Shown here: piece by piece, positions 22,129 to 34,150 of the stretch
How the letters are laid out: every line of letters begins with the position of its first letter
Numbering within the stretch: position 1 is the first letter of the stretch
Assembly (NCBI RefSeq): GCF_958298935.1
Contig: NC_084929.1
Location: 7,998,001-8,062,000, forward strand
Source: Phragmites australis
Lineage: Eukaryota; Streptophyta; Magnoliopsida; Poales; Poaceae
Length of the DNA stretch: 64,000 nt
Reading direction: 5' to 3'
The notes under the pieces: generated by a model
What the model was told of the DNA's origin: nothing
Databases searched by the model: none
The model's input: only the letters and a program-made list of their open reading frames with translations
Program-made: the position numbers and the translations under genes

Positions 22129-22353
22129 TCAGTGCCGGTTCAAAGGAACTGGTACTGAAAGAGGTATCAGTGCTAGTTCTAAAACTCCCGCCCGCGATTG
22201 AGGGCCTGGAGTTAAGAACCGGCACTGATAGTTACTATCAGTGCCGGTTGGTGGTTAGAACCGGCACTGATACATCAGTGCCGGTTCTAGTGACAAACCG
22301 GCACTGATAGTGGTATTTCAGTGCCAGTTTCTCTTTAAACCGGCACTGAAAGA
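22129..22353 (+). repeat. CACTA-A 5' subterminal array
   Basis: Pairs of 'atcagtgccggtt' and 'aaccggcactgata' form about five imperfect hairpins. In En/Spm-type transposons such words bind the accessory protein that brings the ends together. Confidence 0.85.
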
Positions 22354-22362
22354 CTGCTACAG

Positions 22363-22370
22363 TATATATA
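22363..22370 (+). promoter_or_regulatory. TATA box for the CACTA-A transposase
   Basis: 'tatatata' lies immediately inside the 5' subterminal array, the usual arrangement for the CACTA promoter. A long leader with a probable intron (donor-like 'ggttagtgag' near 22514) follows before the coding start at 23104. Confidence 0.6.
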
Positions 22371-23103
22371 GCCCATCTTCTTCCCCGTCTCGACCTAGAA
22401 CACAGCCGCCGCAGCCCAGTGTTACAGCGCCTCCTTGCCATTTTTTTTTGGCGATTCAAGGTTTTTTTTTTTGCGTGGGAGCCTTCAAAATTTGGAGGAG
22501 TCAACTGTTTTAAGGTTAGTGAGATCTATATTTCATTTTTTGATAGATTACTTGGTAAATTGCTCTAGGGTTGATGATGGATGGTGCTTGTTCCATGATT
22601 ATGGATTTAGGGATGTAATTGAGATCTAATTTAGGTAAAGTTTGTAACTTTGTCATTGTTAGATGTATAGAGATGATCTAAATTTGATTCTTAGTTGGAT
22701 TTCAGTTGTTAGATTTCTCTATGTTTGAATTTAGGTGGTTGTTAGTTGGTTTTGAAATTTGAAATGAGCAAGAGCTCAAATATCCATATAAATTAGAGAA
22801 AGGTCGCAATTTTATCATTGTAGATGATTTAACAAGTTGCAACTTTGCAACTTGTTGAACCATTATTGCCATTTAAAAATTGCAAAAATACCGCTAGAAC
22901 TGTCATTCAAGTGGCATCCAAAGAATAAAAAATCAAGGAGGTATTTGTAAAATGTCTCTAAAATCTAGCTCTAATTTTCTGGTATGTGGATTGCGTATAT
23001 TTTTAAAGTCATGAATTTTAATAATAATCCGATGAATTTCATCGATTAATTAATCAACATACTGAATTTAACATGTACAGTTCATAAAATACCGTGTTGT
23101 AGG

Positions 23104-26100
23104 GATGGCACGTCCACCCACGGGTCGCAATCAGACTCGGCAGCCTTTAGAAGGCGGGTCCCCCGACCCGGCCCAAGTACCGGAAGGAGATGGGCCCTCA
23201 AATAGGGACCAAACAGGATACGAGGTAATTCGATGAATATGTTCTAGATTTTGAAATGTTTAATGATTATAAGTCCAATGTGTTTAATTATAATGATTTG
23301 TAGATAGACCGGTCATGGATGTACAAGGAACGAGGGCCAGAGTTCATTGTTGGCATCGAGGCTTTTTTGAGGGCTGCCGCGGCGTACAAGAAGCCAAAAG
23401 GGAAGCGTGACGAGCACTATATATGCTGTCTGTGTGTCGACTGCAAGAATGAGAAGCAGTTTTCAAACATAGAGTAGATCCGTGCACACTTGATTCGCAG
23501 GGGTTTTAAGGCTGGCTACACCCGTTGGACTGAGCACGGTGAACTTGCAGATGTTGGGCGTGAAGGGCAACCAACAGTCGAAGGTGACGGAGTCAACGAT
23601 CTGACGGCTAACGAAGACTTCGATATGTCAGCATTTGAAGATACTTTTGTCGAGAACGATGATCGGGACAGTTTTGTTGGCAACAATGAAGAAGGCATAG
23701 AATAAATGTTGCGCGATGGGGAGGGGGACTTTACCATTGAAAGACAACATCAAAAGTACCAGTGCATGATAAAGGACTCTAAAACACCAGTTTACCCGAA
23801 CTGTAAAGATGAGCATAGCAAGTTGCATATGGTGCTGACACTGATGCAAATGAAGGCTAGCAATGGTTGGGCCGATAAGTGTTTCAATGAATTGTTAGAA
23901 TTCTTGAGGGAATTGCTTCCAGAGGGGAACGCGTTGCCCGAAAACACGTACCATGCCAAGCAGGTTGTCTGCTCGTTGGGATTGGAAGTAGAGAAAATAC
24001 ATGCATGTGGAAACGACTGCATGTTGTTCCGCGGTGAGGATGCAGACTTGGAAGCGTGTCGCGTTTGCAATGCACTGCGGTACAAGAGCAGCGTTGATGA
24101 TATCGAGAGCGATGGCGTAGGGGTGAAGACAAAGAAGAAAAGACCCCCCATTAAGGTGGCTTGGTATTTCCCTATAGTCCCCTGTTTGAAGTGATTGTTT
24201 GCTAACAGAGCGAATGCCGAGCTAATGCGATGGCACGCTGAACAGCGCAAGAAAGATGGAATGCTTAGACACCCTGCTGATGGTATGCAATGGAGGAGAT
24301 TCGATTCGAAATACAAGGAATTTAGAGATGAAGTGAGGAATATAAGGTTCGGGTTGAGCACGGATGGGATGAATCCTTTCGGCAACACGAGAAGTACTCA
24401 TAGCACTTGGTCTGTGACTCTCTGTATCTACAACCTTCCACCTTGGATGTGCATGAAGCGAAAGTACCTTATGATGCCTCTACTGATTAGTGGGCCGAAT
24501 CAACCAGGCAACGATATCAATGTGTACCTCAAACCATTGGTGGAAGATCTTCTTCTACTGTGGAAAGATGGCGTACGAGTATGGGATGAGTACAGACGCG
24601 AGAATTTCACCCTGCGTGCGATGCTGTTCGTGACGATTTCAGATTGGCTTGCTCTTGGTAACCTATTAGGGCAGACTGTAAAAGGGTACAATGGATGTGT
24701 TCAGTGCTTGGAGGAAACGGAGGGGCGGTGGCTAAAAAATAGCTGGAAAATGATCTTCATGTGTCACTGTAGGTTCCTCCGTCCGGGTCACCCATATCGC
24801 AAGAATAAAAGAGCTTTTGACGGGACAATGGAGCTTCGTCAAGCTCCGAAGATTCGCAGTGGAGAACAGGTATTTAAGATGGTTAATACACTTAGAGTTG
24901 TACTTAGAAAGGGACCAGGCAGTACAAAAATGCAGGCTGGGCAAAATGCTCCCATGTGGAAAAAGATGTCAATATTTTGGTTGCTGCCTTATTGGAAGTA
25001 TCTTATGGTCCGACACGCAATCGACGTCATGCACATGGAGAAAAATATGTTTGATAGCTTGATTGGTACCTTACTAGACATACCCGGCAAAACAAAAGAT
25101 ACACTAAATGCACGGCTGGACCTGGAAGAAATGAACCTCAGGAAGGACCTACACTACATACAATTAAACAACGACAAAAAGAAACTTCCCACAGCTTGCT
25201 ACACTATGAGCAAGGAAGAGAAGATCCGCCTGTGTGGTTGCTTGCGTGATGTCAAAGTTCCGACCGGTTACTCCTCCGATATCAGGAACTTTGTAAACAT
25301 GAAAGATACGAAGTTAGTTGGCATGAAGTCTCATGATTGTCACGTGATGATGACGCAGATGCTTCCAGTTGCAATTCGAGGTATTCTGCCGGATAAGGTC
25401 CGAGACCCAATCATTAAGCTGTGTTCGTTCTTCAACGCAATTTCACAGAAGGTCATTGATCCGAACAAACTGGTAAAGCTGCAGGAAGACGTGGTCCATA
25501 CTATATGTCAGTTTGAGACTATTTTCCCTCTGACATTTTTTGATATAATGCCCCATCTAATTGTTCACATTGTGGGTGAGATAAAGAGCCTTGGCCCCGT
25601 GTTTCTGCATCAGATGTATCCTTTCGAAAGGTTCATGGGGGTTCTGAAGAAATATGTTCGTAACCGAGGTCGTCCGGAAGGTTGCATTGCCCAAGGGTGG
25701 AGTACGGAGGAGGTCATTGAGTTTTGCATTGACTATATGAAACTGAACGCGATTGGTATGCCTATATCTCGCTATGAGGGGAGGCTAAAGGGGAAAGGGA
25801 CGATAGGTCATACTTCAATCCATATCAAAGATCGTGCTTCATTCACTCAAGCACACTTCGCAGTTCTGCAATAGGCAGTTGTAGTGATCCCGTATGTCAA
25901 AATGCATGTGAGCATGCTACGCTCCACAAATCTAACGAAGTCAGATGATTGGATCGCAAAAGAGCACAGAGATAATTTTGGTAATTGGTTACATCAACTC
26001 ATGATAGGTAAGGATACCGACGATGCTCTGTTGGAACTGCTGGCAAATGGCCCGTCAACTACGATTCGCACATTCCAAGCATACGAGATTAACGGCTATA

Positions 26101-26606
26101 CATTTTATACGTGAGCACAAGACAACAAGAGCACTACCCAGAATAGCGGTGTCCGTACTGATGCCTGTGACCGCGCTGGCAACAGGGAGACCTACTATGG
26201 ATTCATAGAGGAGATTTGGGAACTTGAATATGGCGAGTTGATGGTCCCTCTGTTTCGGTGCCAATGGGTCAGACTCACAGGGGGAGTCAAGGTCGACAAG
26301 TACGGTATGACTACCGTGGACCTCAAACTCGTCGGATACAGAGAACAACCATTCGTGCTTGCCAACGATGTTGCACAAGTCTTCTATGTAAAAGACCTGG
26401 ACCCAGCTAACAAGGAGGAGCGTCACGTGGTTCTTCAAGGAAAAAGAAAAATCGTCGGTGTTGAGAATGTTGTCGACGACGAAGACTGCGACAAATTCGA
26501 AGACCTGCCTCCTTTTGGAGAGAATGTCGAACTGCCTCTCATTGATGACACTGAAGAAGCTACCTACATACGCCGTGACCATAACGAAGCATTAATCGTT
26601 CAGTGA
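23104..26606 (+). pseudogene. TNP2-type CACTA transposase with five in-frame stops
   Basis: This is the transposase of the element. Exon 1 (MARPPTGRNQTRQPLEGGSP) starts at 23104; a short intron lies at about 23224-23303. The N-terminal transposase-associated domain has 'DRSWMYKERGPEF' and paired Cys (CCLCVDC). The tnp2 core spans about 23706-25100 (LFANRANAELMRWH, HAIDVMHMEKNMFDSLIG). Next come the DUF4218-like block 'LIVHIVGEIKSLGPVFLHQM' (about 25560) and the DUF4216-like block 'VPLFRCQWVR' with 'DKYGMTTVDL' (about 26240). Reading stays in one frame from 23304 to 26606. It is interrupted only by stops at 23475, 23703, 24192, 25872 and 26112, at positions where relatives appear to have Arg, Gln or similar residues. 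It is close to intact yet not translatable as is. Confidence 0.93.
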
Positions 26607-26892
26607 AAGCTGCTTTCATGTATTTGGTGAAATTTGTATAATATTTAGGTTAAGCTTTATTTTGTATCAAGGACATGTATGGGTGATGTAATAATATGCT
26701 TTAATTTATATCGAGTGCATATTGAATTTTTCTAGAATTATTTTTCAACATAAAACAAGTTAAAAAGATTTTATAAAATTTATTTGCAATTTTCTAGAAT
26801 TAAAACTAATTTTATATGCAACAAAGCACATTAAAGCATTTATTTTGTCAAACAAAGCACATTATAAGAATTATTTTACTAGGAAAACTTGT
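26607..26892 (+). other. CACTA-A spacer after the transposase gene
   Basis: This is AT-rich, non-coding sequence. A similar 'catacatgcccttgatataaattaaa' type region follows the CACTA-B2 transposase on the minus strand (58390-58600), so it is probably the 3' untranslated region. Confidence 0.5.
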
Positions 26893-27058
26893 ATCAGTGC
26901 CGGTTCTATGTAGTAACCGGCACTGATAGTTGAAGTATCAGTGCTGGTTGTAAATAAAACCGGCACTGATACTTCAACTATCAGTGCCGGTTGTAAATAT
27001 AACCGGTACTGATAATTCAACTATCAGTGCCGGTTAGAAAATAAAATCGGCACTGATA
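26893..27058 (+). repeat. CACTA-A internal 'cagtgccggtt' array
   Basis: Four hairpin-like pairs of 'atcagtgccggtt' and 'aaccggcactgata' lie between the two genes. They have the same words as the terminal arrays and are followed by 'tctatatttatc', TATA-like, at 27063-27074. CACTA-B2 has a comparable internal array at 58250-58386, so the arrangement is a family trait. It probably serves as promoter region of gene 2. Confidence 0.8.
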
Positions 27059-27109
27059 CGTCTTCTATATTTATCTCCAACACTTAGCTGCATCCTCGTT
27101 CCTCTATTC

Positions 27110-27420
27110 ACCCTAGCGCTGCCTTCCTCGTTCGCTTCAGTCACCCGAGCAACGACGCGCCGTCGCCTCCTCTCGACGCCACCCCGACACGCCGCCGCCT
27201 CCTCCCGACGCCGCCCCGACGCGCCGCCGCCTCCTCCCAACGCCGCCTCCTCCGGACGCCGCCCCGAAGCGCCGCCACCTCCTCCCGATGCCGATTTGTC
27301 CCCGAGCCCTCGCCGCCGTCACCCCCCATGAAGGAGGAGCCATCGACGCCCTTGACGCCGACGCCGAGGACCACCTCTCCTGCTCGGTTTTGGTTTCGGT
27401 TAGCAACCCACCCACCCATT
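27110..27420 (+). repeat. GC-rich minisatellite in the leader of CACTA-A gene 2
   Basis: Imperfect units based on 'cgccgcctcctcccgacg' recur about four times between 27150 and 27300. Long open frames on both strands here follow from low complexity and are not credible genes. The region probably belongs to the 5' leader exon of the second gene. Confidence 0.5.
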
Positions 27421-28847
27421 TCTTATCACTTCATTCCACCTCAGCATGATAACATTTGGCCATGTCGATTACCTAAATACATGTGAAAAATGTGTAGTTC
27501 AAATATACATATATGCTTTGTGGCTGTATAACTGCTATGCTAGGAGTTATGAGTGCCAGTATGCCGTTGGTGTTAAATCCCAAAAGCAATAATACAACAT
27601 TGTTCAAGTTAGTGCTTTTGGATGCTCCTGTGGTGGATGAGTTAGTGCTAATTCCTAGAGTTCATATTTGTATTAGGTAATTCTCCTCTTGTATATTCTT
27701 GTACATGTGAAAAATGTGTAGTTCAAATATACATATATGCTTTGTGGCTGTAATATTAGTAGGAATGATGGTCAGTATCTGAAAATTAAGCCACCTGGTA
27801 ACCTTACTTGTCTTCTTGATGTACCCCCATATCTGGTACATTCGTTGGTTTTCACAGAACACCAGCAGGATATCCATTTCTCACCAATGAACCAACAATT
27901 CCCAGTTAGTACTATCACAGCAGTGATAAGGAAAACCTCTAGAATGAAAACTTCCATGTGTTGATTCAGTTCATTCCCAAAATTAAGCTTGTGTTAAGTT
28001 TTCACTCAGACTGAAAGGATTGTGCACCAATTAACATATATATTACTTCTCAGATTGCAATATATAAGACCCCCTTCAACATCTTCCTTGTGAATGCTCA
28101 GTTGTTGCTTTAATACTTCTGGTATCAATCTGAAAATGATCATATGAATTGAAAAACCAGCTCCTTCAAGATATAGTACTCTTTCTGGCTCAAATGTTTC
28201 ATGAAGATAGTGATGTAATTGAGCCATTTTAGCTAAAAGTAGCCTAATCTTTCTCCTTTTTTCCATTATAATTTTGGGTTTCCTTTTAAAAGAAATTCGT
28301 TTTTTATGTTACTTGACGTGTCGATCGAGTTAGAGTTGAAAGTTCGTATTTGCTTTATTATTGTCCATGTTGTCCAATTGGGAGTAATTGCGATGCACAG
28401 GTAGCCATGGCTGGTGAAGTCGTCATTGTCCAATTGTGATATCTTTGACCCAGTCATTGTTAAATTCTAATACAACTCATTCTAATATATTTTTATTTGA
28501 ATTTAAATCATGTGAAACCGGAAAACTATAACAAGGCAACTTGTTGCATTAAATGTTAGAAAAATGGTCACTTGGTGATGTATCCCAGAATAAGTAGATT
28601 AGCTGGTTACGTGAATGAAAATATCGAGGTTTCATCTTTGTTTCTTTTTGATTGAGCTCATTGAGTCAATAGGTGTTGCAAGGCCGCCACCATTACAATA
28701 TTTTTTTTTATCTCAAACCATGCAATTTTCCAATAATTGGACTAGCTTTGTATATATAGCTTTGTCATTGATTCTAATAATATGCCTTTCATTTGAATAT
28801 ATAGCTTTGTCATAAATTGGTATGTCATATGTGTTTTCCTATCCGTT

Positions 28848-29243
28848 TTGGATGGTTGTAGAACAATGACTGATGGTTGGGCGTGGACCATCGAAAAGAT
28901 TGATGATATAGTTGTAGACCTAAGGAAGATGGCTAAGGAAAGCTTCATTTCCTGTTCGTGTAAGTGCTCTATAGATGCGAACCGGCTTGTACTCCAAATT
29001 GAGGAGGTAGTGAGAAGGCTTCAGAAGTTGTCCATTCAATCGGCCGAGGTGCTGGACCGTCAAGATGTTGGCCACCTTGAGGGCGATGATGTGGATTCTA
29101 GCGTGGACCCAAACGACGTGGTTCCTTATGACTACGTTGAGGGCGATGATGTTGGCCTTATTGAGGGCAATGAGTACTGGTGGTTGCTGAGTGATGATAC
29201 TTGTGTGGACCTGATTATTATCTGTTCTGTACTCTGGCTATGA
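28848..29243 (+). other. Unrecognised 131-codon frame in the leader of CACTA-A gene 2
   Basis: The frame reads 'TIEKIDDIVVDLRKMAKESF', then a possible helix 'LQIEEVVRRLQKLSIQSAEV' and an acidic tail with three 'EGDDV'-like repeats. It lies 200 bases before the second gene start and could be an upstream exon, but no splice pair was established. I do not recognise it. Confidence 0.25.
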
Positions 29244-29438
29244 ACACTTGCATAACTGAAACTGATGTATGTTGTACTTATGACCTGATCAATATGTTGT
29301 ACTTTTGCATTTCTGTATGCCTTATGCCCTTGCATTTTACGTCCCTTTCTCCTCATTTCTTCTATGTTCTAGTATAGCATTCGATTTTAGATTATCTCTA
29401 AATCAAGTGCTTCTTGTGTGTACAATGTTGATGTAGGA

Positions 29439-32400
29439 ATGACACGTACGAAATCTAACCGCCGTGCATGGCCTCGTCCCGTCCCCCCTCCGATACAAGG
29501 TCCCTCAAGTCCGGCTCCAGCCTCAGTACATGATGAGCCTGCAAACATGGAGCCGGACCAGACATGGGGTGGTAGCCCAAGGTTGTACTTGAACATGGAA
29601 CAGTTTGAGTTGGAGACAGCCGCTGAGGCTGCGCAGGGCATGGCCGAAGGTGATGCACCGGAGGGTCAGATTGACCCTGATGCTGATGCTCCGGGTGGTG
29701 ACGAGATGACTGGAGAAGAGAGGAGTGGACGAGGTCCCAGCAGGATGCCTGAGGGACGTTTCATCATCGCGGAGGTCAATGCAGTCGGGGAGCCCACGAG
29801 ACCAAAAGTTATTCTGGGCCCGTACAAGACAGCAATCGGGTATCTGGTGAGGGACCATGTCGCAGTCACATACAGAACTTGGAGAGGCAAACGGGATGAC
29901 GTGTGGGTGGTTCCCGAAAATATCAAGGATCTTATGTGGGGCAAGTTGTTGGCAAAGTTTGAGTTCCCTGAAGGATGCAGCATGGCCAAAGCGAAGAGTC
30001 GTGCCCTATCAACAATGTCCATCGCGTTCAAGAATTTCAAGAGTAAGCTGTGGAGAAATTATGGCTTGGTGAGTCGGACACCAAAATGGGACCATTATCC
30101 GACGGTTCAACCATTCCGGAACGATTTCATAGAGCACAAGCGTTCAGAGGAAGCACAAAGACTAAGCGAGATCAACAAAGCCAACTCCAAGAAGAACGTG
30201 TACCCCCACAAAACTGGCTCGCATGGGTACGTGAGGAAATACGATGAGTGGGATGAGATGGAAGAACAGGTAACCCGCAGTGGTGCCACACCTCAGACAG
30301 CTCCCTGGATTGAACGAGCGAAGCACTATCTGTACGCGAGAGGGGTGACCTTGGCGGCAGATGGCAGTCTGAACTTCAAAAGTGACAGAGAATAGGAAGT
30401 GATGTAGAGAATTGTAGATGCCCACACCCAGTCTTCCCAAGGCTCTTTCAGGCCGGATAGGGAGAACGACCAGTTAACCTTGGCACTAGGAACCAAGGAG
30501 CACCCAGGTCGCACCAAAGGCAAGGGTGTGGTGCCCTGGAAAGAGGGATTCCTAGAATCCGCCGAAAGTTATAGGAGTCAGAAGAGAAGGAGAGAAGAGC
30601 TGGAAGACCTGCTGGCTGTAGTGCGACAAGAACTTGTGCAAGAGCGTCAAATGACAGACGCCAAAATCAGAGAAATCAAAGAATCATTTCAGCAAGGAAT
30701 CAGACAGCAGCAATGCGAAGAAAATGTTGTGAGCCCTGGTGGTCGTCGGAGCAGCTGCGCGTCCGCGGGGTTTGGAGAAGAAGAATTAGCCCGTTATCCC
30801 GTGGATAACATCACAGAAAGCAAGGTGTGCAAGCTTGTCGTGCCCACTATGAACATTACCATCACGGTGGCTATGGGGCAGGTCGACCAATGCATCGAAG
30901 GGGCTCTCTTGAACGATCTTCCAATACCACGGGGATACGCTAAGGTCCACGTGGACTCTGTGCGAAAGCCGTACCGTAAGCTTGACATGGATTACCCCGG
31001 AGAGACGGGTTCCAAGAGGCTCGGATCAAACGTGGGTGGTTTCGTTTTGTGGCACAAGTGCTACATATTGTTTGAAGATGAGACAGATGAGTCGTCTGAT
31101 GCGGAGTCGGACCCAGCACATAGAAGAGATCCAACTCCTCCACGGTCGGCGCCAGTGCCACCGTCACCAGGAAGAGATCCAACTCCTCCACTGTCGCCGC
31201 CACTGCCACCGTCACCGAGAAGAGAGCCGACTCCTCCGCCACGCAAGTCACCAACAAGAGAGTCAACTCCTCCCCCTCCAAAGTCCGCAACAGTGCCACC
31301 AAGGGAGCCAACACCTCCCCCTCCGAAGTCAGCACCAGTGCCTCCAAGTGAGCTGACTCCTCCTCCTCTGAAGTCAGCAACACTGCCACCAAAATTGCCA
31401 ACTCCTCCGAAGTTGACAACACGCTCTCAGTCTAAGAAGGTGGCAGCACCTGAGAAGTTGCCTTATGAAAGAACTGCAGAGGAAAACAGAGCGATAGTGA
31501 ACGCCGAAGTCAAGAAATTTTTTAAAAAGCGAGAGCCTGAGAAGAAAAAACCACTCACTGAAGAAACGAAAAAATTTCTCTTGACGCTGAGCAAATCTGC
31601 TGTGGCTAAGCGTCAATCAGACTACGAGCGTATCAAAGGAAAGAAATCCTTGAGGCAGGCTTCTATTGATCAGGTACGGGAAGAACAACAACTAGAAAGA
31701 TTCTTTAAGGATGCCAATATGACAAAAGAGCAATTTTTTAACGAGTCCGTGGCACCCAAAGCAGTCGAGAGATGGCAATTTAAGCTGGCCAAACTATTAG
31801 TCGCGCCGGACGAGTGGGCCAAACTGACATATCAACTTCGAAAATTTCATGCGTGGTACATGAATGAGTCGAAGGAGGGTAGGGAAAGTTTCAAGGCTAG
31901 ATTCAAGGAACAAGATCTCCTCCACGGGGACGGTAGTATTTTTATATTTTTTGAGGAAATGTATCGACTGTACCAGTATGATGCCCTCGACGTGTCTATC
32001 TTGAGTTGTTGGACTCTGTAAGTGTCGTATACGTATAATTCACAATATACATTTCTGTACCATTGTATTGAATCTCTTAACTTATTCCTTGTGTAGAATG
32101 GAGGTACAAAGATGCAGAAAGGAGTGCATCATGCATGTGGGATTTATCGACCCATATCTTGTTAACCCGACAATGATAAAATCTACCGACCTAAAGAAAA
32201 CCAAGGACTACGTATTGAAGTGTCTTCTGGAGCTACAATTGAAGAAATACATACTTTTACCCTACCACTGGGGTTACGTGTTTCTAGTCTTTTTAGCAAT
32301 ACATCGTTAGAAATTAGGACCAACTAACCTATAGTGACCTATGTACAGTTTTCACTGGATCCTTCTTGTCATCCAGTCAGATATTAGCAAGATCTTTATT

Positions 32401-33013
32401 TTTGACTCACAAGATAATCCGAAAGAAACCTACCAACCCGTCATTGACTTGCTACAAAGGTAAAAACCGACCATTTCGTTACTGCTCTTGTAATATTTGA
32501 TTTGATTGAATCTAAGTCTACTTACGGTAATAATCACACACATACAGAGTGTACCCGCGATACACCAAGAAGAGCGTTAGATACAGGCTATACACGAAAT
32601 AATGGACAGTCCGACATGGCTTTCCTTGTAGGAAGCAGGGTCCGAGCAATAATTTATGTGGTTTTTATGTAATGGAATTTATGCACAGCTTCAACACAAA
32701 GGATTCGATCCTGCCGAAAGATCCTGAGGTAGGCGGTATACACATTGATGACTAATTTTCAGGTTCGATACGCCAAAATCATATATATTGATTTATTCAA
32801 TTCTTCAAATTGCAGATCCTCGAGTTGTCCAAAGAACATCTCATGTCTCATGAAATCAACGCACTTCAAGAACAACTTGTCGGGTTTATCAATGACGAAA
32901 TCATCAATCCAACCAGCGAGTTCCATGAAATTGGATCGTCTTTCTCGTTACCTTCAACCCATAAAAAAGGGCAGAGTTCACAAGAAATCTTAAACTCCAT
33001 AAGATCATTGTAA
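29439..33013 (+). pseudogene. CACTA second protein: Transposase_24-like domain, Pro-rich linker and Ulp1-like protease
   Basis: The start at 29439 follows a 'gatgtag' acceptor. Exons are 29439-32017, 32097-32272, 32349-32459, 32548-32728 and 32816-33013; all junctions keep frame. Domain 1 (about 29740-30100) resembles plant En/Spm Transposase_24: 'VWVVPENIKDLMWGKLLAKF'. Then come a coiled coil (30560-30720), a block 'ITITVAMGQVDQCIEGALLN', a Pro-rich repeat linker (31110-31420; units like DPTPPxSAPVPPS) and a basic segment. The end is a Ulp1/C48-type cysteine protease fold: 'HWILLVI' holds the catalytic His, 'IFDSQ' the Asp, 'QGPSNNLCGFYV' the Gln and Cys (TGT at 32657-32659). Stops at 30393, 30405 and 32600 interrupt it. 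Whether the protease acts on SUMO conjugates is unknown. Confidence 0.85.
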
Positions 33014-33194
33014 TGAAACTTGATAAGTATGCGGTGTATATATATTGTGATGAGACTTGATTTTTTATAAATAAAATTTATATGTGGTTGTGTATATATG
33101 CTGTAATGAAACTTGATATGTATGTGTGTCTATTTTTGGCAACGTCCAAAATTTGAAAATGGCACTGTACTGGCGGCAACCGCCATGTTTTTTA

Positions 33195-33400
33195 AAAAAG
33201 GCGGGAAACACTTATCAGTGCCGGTTGGAAACAAACAACCGGCACTGATAGCACTCATATCAATGCTGGTTGGTTATACTAACAGGCACTGATAGTGATT
33301 TTCAGTGCCGGTTCCATACCCGGTACTGATAGTCACTGACTATCAGTGCCGGTTCATAAATCGACACTGATCACGTTTTTGAACCGGCACTGATCACCTG
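33195..33400 (+). repeat. CACTA-A 3' subterminal array
   Basis: Several pairs of 'atcagtgccggtt' and 'aaccggcactgat' lead up to the right terminus at 33413. Confidence 0.85.
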
Positions 33401-33413
33401 TTCTGCAGTAGTG

Positions 33414-33416
33414 CAT
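33414..33416 (+). repeat. CACTA-A right target-site duplication (CAT)
   Basis: CAT matches 22091-22093. Confidence 0.8.
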
Positions 33417-34150
33417 GTTTTTGTTGGCCTCCGTGATGTGCATGTGATTATACTCAATGTTGTTGCAGCATGTAGAACAACGGTTGCTTCGTTCAGGATG
33501 ATTAGATTAGAACAGGAGGTCTTCTTCTTCCTCATCATTAGAATCTTCTTCTTCCTCAGGATCCTTTTAATCTTCTGATCCATTATTGTGAGTCAATGAC
33601 ATATTGTCATGGTACTGATGGTTCGTTGCGTGATCCGCACATGTATGATCCAAGATATTGATGGCATTATCAAACTCAGGAGTGTAGCTATCAGAGTCAC
33701 CAAGTTACGCTCTCAGACGTTTAGAATAACGGCTGCCTTCTCCTTACATTGGCTTGCTTCTCTTGATGCGTAGTGGAGCTTCATCCTCATCACTCGATAT
33801 GGTGATAATCTCACATTGTACTATTTATGTGAAGGTCTTGTACACCTTCCTGCTTGTTACTCCATTGGCCTCCTTCTTGCTTGATTCCTCTTTTTGCAAT
33901 AGTGCGTACTAAGATAATACCTTCTAGCACATTGAGAGGTGACTGCTTCCTTCATCATTCGTATCTTGCTTGCTTGATCTGCTGATGCCCTTGGCTTGGT
34001 GATGGAGATGAAACTTTGAGTTTGAATGAGCATACATCAATTGCCCTTTTAGATCTTGAAGACATGGTGTTGTAGCTACATGATCTTTAGAACTCGGAAG
34101 TGGAGAGGACGAGGTTATCTTTCTTCTCTTGTCACCGTTCTGGAGCTTGA
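33417..34150 (-). pseudogene. Unrecognised acidic/basic reading frame remnants, minus strand
   Basis: On the minus strand, pieces read 'TITISSDEDEAPLRIKRS' and 'LGDSDSYTPEFDNAINILDH', followed by a Glu/Asp-rich run 'DPEEEEDSNDEEEEDLL', with frameshifts and stops between them. The acidic stretch and nuclear-localisation-like basic patches suggest a nuclear protein or transposon ORF, but I cannot name a family. CACTA-A inserted at its edge. Confidence 0.3.

Larger units (their letters stand above)
22094..33413 (+). mobile_element. CACTA-A: complete-ended CACTA transposon
   Basis: The 11,320-bp element starts CACTACTACAGAACCCC and ends CTGTTCTGCAGTAGTG, whose complement is CACTACTGCAGAACAG. It is flanked by CAT on both sides. 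It carries a TNP2-type transposase (23104-26606) and a second gene with a Ulp1-like protease domain (29439-33013), both on the plus strand. Subterminal arrays of 'cagtgccggtt' lie at both ends and, unusually, also between the two genes. Both genes have in-frame stops, so this copy is probably not autonomous. Confidence 0.93.

Noticed and set aside
22129..22353. Regular short repeats that could suggest a CRISPR array
   Set aside because: The repeats are inverted, unequally spaced and located at a CACTA terminus in plant DNA; the same words recur at the other end.
27034..27419. Several long minus-strand frames rich in Gly, Arg and Ala
   Set aside because: They arise from the GC-rich minisatellite; composition is low complexity and no domain is visible.
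30940..31422. Minus-strand frame of 160 codons
   Set aside because: It is the shadow of the Pro-rich linker of the CACTA-A second gene.
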